A stretch of DNA of 40,211 nucleotides, from positions 1 to 40,211 of the forward strand of contig JAVBKW010000011.1 of the NCBI GenBank assembly GCA_031553855.1, given 5' to 3'. The first letter of the stretch is position 1. Each line of letters starts with the position of its first letter. Below the pieces are notes generated by a model, which was not told the origin of the DNA, searched no databases, and worked only from the letters and a program-made list of their open reading frames with translations. A program made the translations under genes and the position numbers. Source of the DNA: RACS-047 sp031553855 (lineage in GTDB: Bacteria > Bacillota > Clostridia > Christensenellales > Pumilibacteraceae). This document shows positions 35,784 through 40,211 of the stretch, in pieces.

Positions 35784-36884
35784 ATGGAAAAGACGGATAC
35801 ATTATCTTTATTAATTAAACCGGCGTCGGGCGCGTGCAATATGAGGTGTTCATATTGTTTTTATGCAGACGTCAGCAATATAAGAAAAGAAAAAAATATG
35901 GGGATGATGAGTAAGGAAACGTCCGGGGATTTAATACGAAAGGCTTTTGAAACAAATGCCCGCAGCATCAGCTTTGCTTTTCAGGGCGGAGAACCTTTGC
36001 TCGCCGGACTTGAATTTTTCAGCAATTTCGTATCCCTTGTTGATCATTATAATAAGAGCGGCGCGGCGGTTTCGTATGCTGTTCAGACTAACGGAACGAT
36101 GATAAGCGATGAATTTGCCGGATTTTTTAGTAAAAATAAATTTCTTGTCGGAGTTTCCGTAGACGGATATAAAGATATTCACGATCATTTCCGTCGTTTT
36201 CCGGACGGCAGAGGTTCGTTTTCTGAAGTTCTTGCGGGTATTGCTCTTTTAAAAAAACATAACGCCGATTATAATATCCTTACGGTGCTTAATAATACTA
36301 TTGCCAAGCATATTGCAAAAATTTATAATTTTTATAAAAAGTCAGGTTTTGAGTTTTTGCAGTTTATTCCTTGTATCGACGATTTCGGCCATGCAGGCTC
36401 TCCCGCGCTTTCGCCGCAAATGTATGCGTACTTTTTGAACACCTTATTTAATTATTGGTTTGAAGATTTTATTGAGGCAAGATATATTTCGGTGCGCCAC
36501 ATCGACAATTACGTCAATATTCTGCTTAACAGGCCTCCTGAAAACTGCGCTATGGGCGGCAGATGCGGTCAATATTTCACAGTTGAAGGCAACGGCAGTT
36601 TATATCCGTGTGATTTTTACTGTACCGATAAGTACAAACTCGGTTCTGTTTACGATCCGGAGCCGTTCCTCATCAGTCCGGAGCACAACGCGTTTATAGA
36701 GGACTCGTTTTTGATAGGGGAGAACTGCCGGAAATGTAATTACTATTTTATCTGCCGAGGCGGTTGTAAACGCGACAGAGAGCCGGACTATCTGAAAAAT
36801 AGATATTGCTCAGCCTACAAAGCCTTTTTTGATGCGTCTTTGAATAAGCTCCGCTATGTCGCGGAGGTTATCGCGCGTAGGTAA
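35784..36884 (+). CDS. Anaerobic sulfatase-maturating enzyme (radical SAM, SPASM)
   Basis: Converts the active-site Cys of sulfatases to formylglycine in the cytoplasm. It opens with the characteristic LSLLIKPASGACNMRCSYCFY, where Cys18, Cys22 and Cys25 bind the radical-SAM [4Fe-4S] cluster. QGGEP at 68-72 contacts SAM. The C-terminal SPASM region has the Cys set for two auxiliary clusters (CAMGGRCG, YPCDFYC, CRKCNYYFICRGGCKRD, YCSAY). The Asp in YPCDF matches the proposed catalytic base of the Clostridium perfringens enzyme, as I recall. 366 residues, normal length. Only one start codon fits, and it has no ribosome binding site. It is the only activator in the window and serves four Cys-type sulfatases. 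Convergent with the esterase gene, 11 bp apart. Confidence 0.93.
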   Translation: MEKTDTLSLLIKPASGACNMRCSYCFYADVSNIRKEKNMGMMSKETSGDLIRKAFETNARSISFAFQGGEPLLAGLEFFSNFVSLVDHYNKSGAAVSYAVQTNGTMISDEFAGFFSKNKFLVGVSVDGYKDIHDHFRRFPDGRGSFSEVLAGIALLKKHNADYNILTVLNNTIAKHIAKIYNFYKKSGFEFLQFIPCIDDFGHAGSPALSPQMYAYFLNTLFNYWFEDFIEARYISVRHIDNYVNILLNRPPENCAMGGRCGQYFTVEGNGSLYPCDFYCTDKYKLGSVYDPEPFLISPEHNAFIEDSFLIGENCRKCNYYFICRGGCKRDREPDYLKNRYCSAYKAFFDASLNKLRYVAEVIARR

Positions 36885-36895
36885 AGTACATCACA

Positions 36896-38929
36896 CTAGG
36901 GGATAAGGCGAATCGAATAAAGCGAAATACGGCAGGTTTTTTTTGAATAAAAGGTGAATTGCAGCGTCCTTACGTCTTTTCTTACGGCGGCGGGACATTC
37001 TGCTTTCCCGGACGGGCGATACAGCTCGGTCAATGGCAGGAAAATCGTCTGTATGCCTTTTTTGAGCGGAACAAACGGCTTGCCCTCGTGCGCCGCTCGG
37101 AACATATAGGGTATGCTTTCAGCCGTCATAAAATGTATTCCGTTAAAGTTCACATATTCCGACGAAGATTCAAGCGTAATTTCGAGCGCGCTATAATTCT
37201 CTAAGCTAAGATTTTCCATCGGAACGGTCAACAACGGCGAAACCGAAAAGCAGAAATTATTTTTCTGATCGCGCCGGTATTCAAGCCTAAGGCAGCGTCT
37301 TTTCAAAGTTTTTGAGTAAGCCGTTTTCAGTTTAAGGCGTTTTGTGTAAAACCATTCGCCTTGTCTCCAGACCGGCCGCGCGAAAATCCCTCCGAAATCC
37401 GGCTGAAATGCGGCTGTCACTCCGTCAGTTCCCTCGCAATACATAAACTGAGGAAAAGGATAACGCCGCTCCGTTGCGGGATTTACAGTATTGTCCGTAC
37501 GGAAAGGCAGAAGCGCGATATTTTTGCCGTTCACGACATTGCATTTATAATTATACGGAAAAAACGCGTAGCTTACAGATATTAAGCTCTGATTATTTTT
37601 GCCGCTCACGGTTATTTCGTCCGGCGCTGTAATGACTGCGTCAGCCGCAAAGTAAATTCCGTTTTCACCGCAGGCTTCAAAGCCTTTTAGTTTTTCATTG
37701 CCGCAAGCAGTCAATCCGCCGCAAACATTGCCGAACCTTAAAACGCATTTATCTTTAACGAAATCAAATGATTTTAAATATGCCGCCTTAAAGCCGTCGG
37801 GAGTTTCTAAATTAGAATACAGGATGTTTGCCGCTAGAAGAGCAAGATGCTTTTTATTTATCGGATGGATATTTGCGCTGTTCGGGTTGTGTTTATCCAG
37901 CCAGCGGGGCATTATGTTATACTGCGGCACAATAAAAATGCCGGGCTCTTCTTTTAGTGTGTCAATGCTTTCATTAAGAAGGTTGACTGCGAATTTATGA
38001 GAATGATAATTCATCAGAGCTAAATGAAACAGGCAGAAAGTCAGCTCGGAGTTATCAAAATGCGTCCGATAACTTGCTATTAAACTTTTCAGCGCAGTTC
38101 TGTAGTAAAGCGTATTTTCATAACTCTGACAATCGCCCTCGCCTTGATACCAAAGCACCGCTTTAAATTTAAAGGGTTTAAGCGGCGCGATTTTTTCATT
38201 GTAAATTCCGCACATCTGACTGTGGCTGCGCTTATTTTTCGGGTCGTTATATTGATCCTCCCCTAAATAGAATCCGCGTTCTTTCAGGTTATCCAAAATC
38301 AGGGGATCAGATTCAATTACCTCTTTTGACAGATGCGCGTCAATTGTGGTCCCGCCGACGGAAACGTCAATTAATCCTACCGGAATGCCGGTTTTTTGTG
38401 AATACTCAAAACCGAACATTATGCCGAGTCCCGACATCGCTTTTAGAGCAGTTTTATTTTTAACGGTCTGCCATTTAACGGTTTCTTTGCCGCATTGCTT
38501 GATTTCAGTTAGCTTTGTTGAGGAACGTGTAACTTGCCCGTCTGTATTTTTTTCGTCGGGGATAAGTAAAAACCTTATTTTTCCAGAATTTGTTTTTAAG
38601 ATTTCGCGCGAGTTTTCCATATTCGCTACAGAATATTTCATATTAGACTGGCCGGCAAGCAAAAAAACGTCGCCGAATAAAATATTATCAAGCGTTTGCG
38701 TGAAAGAACTGGCAGCTACGCTCAATAAATACTTAGTTTGTCCGCCTGAAACGGGAGGAAATAACAAGGAAAAACGGCCGTCATCACTACATACAGCGCA
38801 GGCATTAAAGTTATGCGTTTTTGAATAAAGACAGCCTGTCACAGTTTCCCCGGGATTCGCCGTTCCGTTAATGCAAAAGGTGCGATCTCGTTGCAAGAGC
38901 ATATCGCTGGTGAAAATATTATTAAGCAT
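36896..38929 (-). CDS. Sialate O-acetylesterase-like (SASA) carbohydrate esterase
   Basis: Probable acetyl-ester hydrolase acting on decorated sugars. An N-terminal beta domain (~1-85) precedes the SGNH-type core with LLAGQSNM (Ser95 nucleophile), VGGTTID, LWYQGEGDCQ at about 265, and NIHPINKKH, which supplies the catalytic His. About 180 further residues (~500-677) form a beta-rich domain (SALEITLESSSEYVNFNGIHF) that resembles CIA30/CBM-type modules and is extra compared with minimal family members. There is no signal peptide, unlike many SASA esterases, so cytoplasmic action is expected. AAGGA lies 9 nt before the ATG. Expression is probably controlled by operator-promoter C. It need not act on sialic acid. 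Confidence 0.83.
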   Translation of the reverse strand: MLNNIFTSDMLLQRDRTFCINGTANPGETVTGCLYSKTHNFNACAVCSDDGRFSLLFPPVSGGQTKYLLSVAASSFTQTLDNILFGDVFLLAGQSNMKYSVANMENSREILKTNSGKIRFLLIPDEKNTDGQVTRSSTKLTEIKQCGKETVKWQTVKNKTALKAMSGLGIMFGFEYSQKTGIPVGLIDVSVGGTTIDAHLSKEVIESDPLILDNLKERGFYLGEDQYNDPKNKRSHSQMCGIYNEKIAPLKPFKFKAVLWYQGEGDCQSYENTLYYRTALKSLIASYRTHFDNSELTFCLFHLALMNYHSHKFAVNLLNESIDTLKEEPGIFIVPQYNIMPRWLDKHNPNSANIHPINKKHLALLAANILYSNLETPDGFKAAYLKSFDFVKDKCVLRFGNVCGGLTACGNEKLKGFEACGENGIYFAADAVITAPDEITVSGKNNQSLISVSYAFFPYNYKCNVVNGKNIALLPFRTDNTVNPATERRYPFPQFMYCEGTDGVTAAFQPDFGGIFARPVWRQGEWFYTKRLKLKTAYSKTLKRRCLRLEYRRDQKNNFCFSVSPLLTVPMENLSLENYSALEITLESSSEYVNFNGIHFMTAESIPYMFRAAHEGKPFVPLKKGIQTIFLPLTELYRPSGKAECPAAVRKDVRTLQFTFYSKKTCRISLYSIRLIP

Positions 38930-38950
38930 ATCAACGTTTCCTTAAAATAT

Positions 38951-38982
38951 AGTATGTATTTCTATGCACAAAAACACATACT
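38951..38982 (-). promoter_or_regulatory. Inverted repeat in the esterase leader
   Basis: AGTATGT (38951-38957) and ACATACT (38976-38982) form a perfect 7-bp inverted repeat with an 18-nt loop. It lies directly downstream of the predicted start point of the esterase transcript. It could be an RNA hairpin or an operator. Confidence 0.35.
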
Positions 38983-38992
38983 GTAATTATAT

Positions 38993-39048
38993 TTTATAAT
39001 TATAATACCGTTTTTGTAAATTGATATATATGCTAATTATATGGACTT
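38993..39048 (-). promoter_or_regulatory. Operator-promoter C of the esterase gene
   Basis: Minus strand: AAAGTCCATA (TCCATA at 39045-39040), 15 bp, TCAATTTACA (39024-39015), then TATAAA (38998-38993) 16 bp after the TTTACA. The two half-sites start exactly 21 bp apart, the same geometry as sites A and B. The AraC-family gene lies immediately upstream on the same strand. Confidence 0.65.
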
Positions 39049-39060
39049 TTTTGCTGTCAG

Positions 39061-39094
39061 AAAAAAATCGCAACCAGTCTGATTTAATTTGGTT
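39061..39094 (-). terminator. Possible terminator of the regulator gene
   Basis: Just past the regulator's stop, AACCA and TGGTT can pair around a short loop and are followed by GCGATTTTTTT on the minus strand. The stem is only 5 bp. Confidence 0.3.
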
Positions 39095-39984
39095 TACTCA
39101 ATGTTTTCACGGTATTCCTTCGGCGTCACTCCCAGATATTTTTTGAAAATGCGCGAAAAATAAAGATTATCGTCGTACCCGACGCAAGATGATATAGTCT
39201 TAAAGTACATATCTGTATTTTTTATCAGGGCGCAGGCCTTCTGAAGCCTGAGCATTATCAGATATTTAGAAAAAGGCATATTCAGTACGGAAGTAAAAAG
39301 GCGGGAAAGGTAATTGGGATTGATATTCAGCGCAGCAGATACCTCGATTAACGTAAGGGAGGCTTTATTATAATTCAGCTCGATATATGAGAGTGCTTGA
39401 GTGACATAGTCTTTCATCAGGTTTTTATTATATTTTTCATTTTTGCGTCTTTCCTCTATTACGGTGGAAAGTATGTCAAGAATGATAGCAAGCGCCTTTA
39501 TGTCGATAGAAGAACTCAGTTTTTTGAGTGACTCTAATCTTTCAAAGGCGTGCTTGATAACCTCTGAACTAGCTTTGTAGATAGGATTTGCAACAGAAAA
39601 CATACATCTTTCAACGTAATTTTTCGCATTTTTACCCGAAAACGCCGTCCAATAATATTCCCATGGTTCGTTAATATCTTGCTGGTAAGAAAGCTTTTCG
39701 TTCGGAAAAAGCATGAACATAGTATCTTTAGAAATTTCGAAGGTTTTTCCGCCTATAGTAAAAGTGCCTTTGCCGCTTGTCACATAGTGCAGCACGTAAT
39801 AGCCAAGCACCTGCGGGCCTTCGGGCGGTTTATTAGCCGCACATTTCTCATGACCGCAGGTCAGCGCCCAAAGATCGCTGTAAGGGTCATTCCCGATGCC
39901 GAAGTATGTCAGGGCGTGGTAAATATCATTTTTGATGTTCGGTACATTTTCCTGTTTAATGCTCGGCTTTTGATCGACAGACAT
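39094..39984 (-). CDS. AraC-family transcriptional regulator
   Basis: Likely sugar-responsive activator of the locus. The N-terminal half (~30-160) is a cupin-type AraC ligand domain (VLHYVTSGKGTFTIGGKTFEISKDTMFMLFPNEKLSY, split by Gly turns). The C-terminal ~100 residues carry two helix-turn-helix motifs (LTLIEVSAALNINPNYLSRLF and YFKTISSCVGYDDNLYFSRIFKKYLGVTPKEYR), the standard HTH_18 arrangement. 296 residues, normal. GGGAGGTG lies about 12 nt before the ATG, slightly far. Its promoter at 40034-40062 diverges from operator-promoter B. Because such proteins bind direct repeats about 21 bp apart, it is the obvious candidate for the TCCAT/TCGAT sites. Confidence 0.92.
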   Translation of the reverse strand: MSVDQKPSIKQENVPNIKNDIYHALTYFGIGNDPYSDLWALTCGHEKCAANKPPEGPQVLGYYVLHYVTSGKGTFTIGGKTFEISKDTMFMLFPNEKLSYQQDINEPWEYYWTAFSGKNAKNYVERCMFSVANPIYKASSEVIKHAFERLESLKKLSSSIDIKALAIILDILSTVIEERRKNEKYNKNLMKDYVTQALSYIELNYNKASLTLIEVSAALNINPNYLSRLFTSVLNMPFSKYLIMLRLQKACALIKNTDMYFKTISSCVGYDDNLYFSRIFKKYLGVTPKEYRENIE

Positions 39985-40033
39985 AAATAATAAACACCTC
40001 CCATACGCATAAAAATGTCGCTGCTATGTAAAT

Positions 40034-40062
40034 ATTATAGTACTTTTTTAAGATAAAGTAAA
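40034..40062 (-). promoter_or_regulatory. Promoter of the AraC-family gene
   Basis: Minus strand TTTACT (40062-40057), 17 bp, TATAAT (40039-40034). A lone GATTTACA half-site lies just upstream (40086-40077), which could allow autoregulation, but no TCCAT partner sits 21 bp away. Confidence 0.6.
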
Positions 40063-40091
40063 GATTATTAGTATCTGTAAATCATATCACA

Positions 40092-40149
40092 AAAATCCAT
40101 AAAAATTATATTTATATCGATTTACACCGATTGCTTTTTGTGTTTAAAT
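40092..40149 (+). promoter_or_regulatory. Operator-promoter B, divergent from the regulator
   Basis: AAAATCCATA (TCCATA 40096-40101), 15 bp, TCGATTTACA (40117-40126), 17 bp, TTAAAT (40144-40149) preceded by TG. This is essentially the same element as at 10851-10908, with every spacing identical. It drives whatever operon begins at the right edge of the window. Confidence 0.7.
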
Positions 40150-40180
40150 ATAAGCAGGAACATTTGGCGGGAGAAATGAA

Positions 40181-40211
40181 TTGCATATCGCTTTGATGAT
40201 AATTTTATATT
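40181..40211 (+). CDS. Start of a further gene, cut by the window edge
   Basis: GGGAG lies about 7 nt before a TTG at 40181 that opens a frame reading MHIALMIILY to the edge. A nearby ATG at 40176 reaches a stop after six codons. Too short to identify. Its position behind operator-promoter B suggests another gene of the same regulon. Confidence 0.3.
   Translation, partial: MHIALMIILY

Overview
The window looks like an accessory carbohydrate-utilisation locus of an anaerobic, Gram-positive, moderately AT-rich bacterium, most likely a gut- or rumen-type member of Clostridia (Bacillota). This placement is inference. It rests on AGGAGG-type ribosome binding sites, TTGACA/TATAAT-type promoters, an LplB/YtcP-type sugar ABC importer with a lipoprotein receptor, cell-surface proteins that end in a Cys-hydrophobic-basic tail, and an oxygen-sensitive radical-SAM sulfatase activator. 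No rRNA or tRNA genes were seen.

Layout. Bases 1-140 are the 3' end of a group II intron (domains V and VI, with the branch-point A visible), followed by a degraded exon remnant and a hairpin terminator. At 373-2241 is a short GH78 (alpha-L-rhamnosidase family) gene. It is followed by a phytoene-desaturase-like FAD oxidoreductase and a giant exonuclease-RecQ-UvrD fusion helicase. Behind the helicase, at 8971-9152, lies a second, 93% identical copy of only the last 166 bp of the GH78 gene. The oxidoreductase and helicase therefore sit inside a gene-tail duplication, like an inserted cassette. A sulfatase (9224-10597, minus) and a divergent promoter region follow. From 10956 to 27529 runs a long plus-strand operon: GH36 alpha-galactosidase-like enzyme, anchored surface protein, solute-binding lipoprotein, two ABC permeases, an anchored SGNH-esterase/lectin/Ig protein of 1558 residues, and a secreted GH99-like (WbsX-type) protein of 1207 residues. 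It ends at a hairpin, and a clear promoter then drives a GH78-sulfatase pair. On the minus strand are a GH99-like enzyme and two more sulfatases, all tightly coupled. The last part holds the sulfatase-maturating radical SAM enzyme, a sialate-O-acetylesterase-like enzyme, an AraC-family regulator, and the start of a further operon.

How it fits together (inference). Three proteins are exported: two carry a possible wall or membrane anchor and the third is secreted. They would bind and trim a sulfated, probably acylated, rhamnose- and galactose-containing glycan outside the cell. The ABC importer takes up the oligosaccharides. Four Cys-type sulfatases, two GH78 enzymes, a GH36 enzyme, a GH99-like enzyme and an esterase, none with a visible signal peptide, finish the work in the cytoplasm. 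The local anSME installs formylglycine in the sulfatases. No ATPase for the importer is present. The polysaccharide itself cannot be named from sequence.

Most notable observations: a shared 21-bp-spaced direct-repeat operator fused to the -35 box of three promoters, probably the AraC-family regulator's site; a dispersed repeat of 127-153 bp that can fold into a cloverleaf plus a long hairpin; the duplicated GH78 tail bracketing the helicase cassette; and the all-cytoplasmic sulfatase complement.
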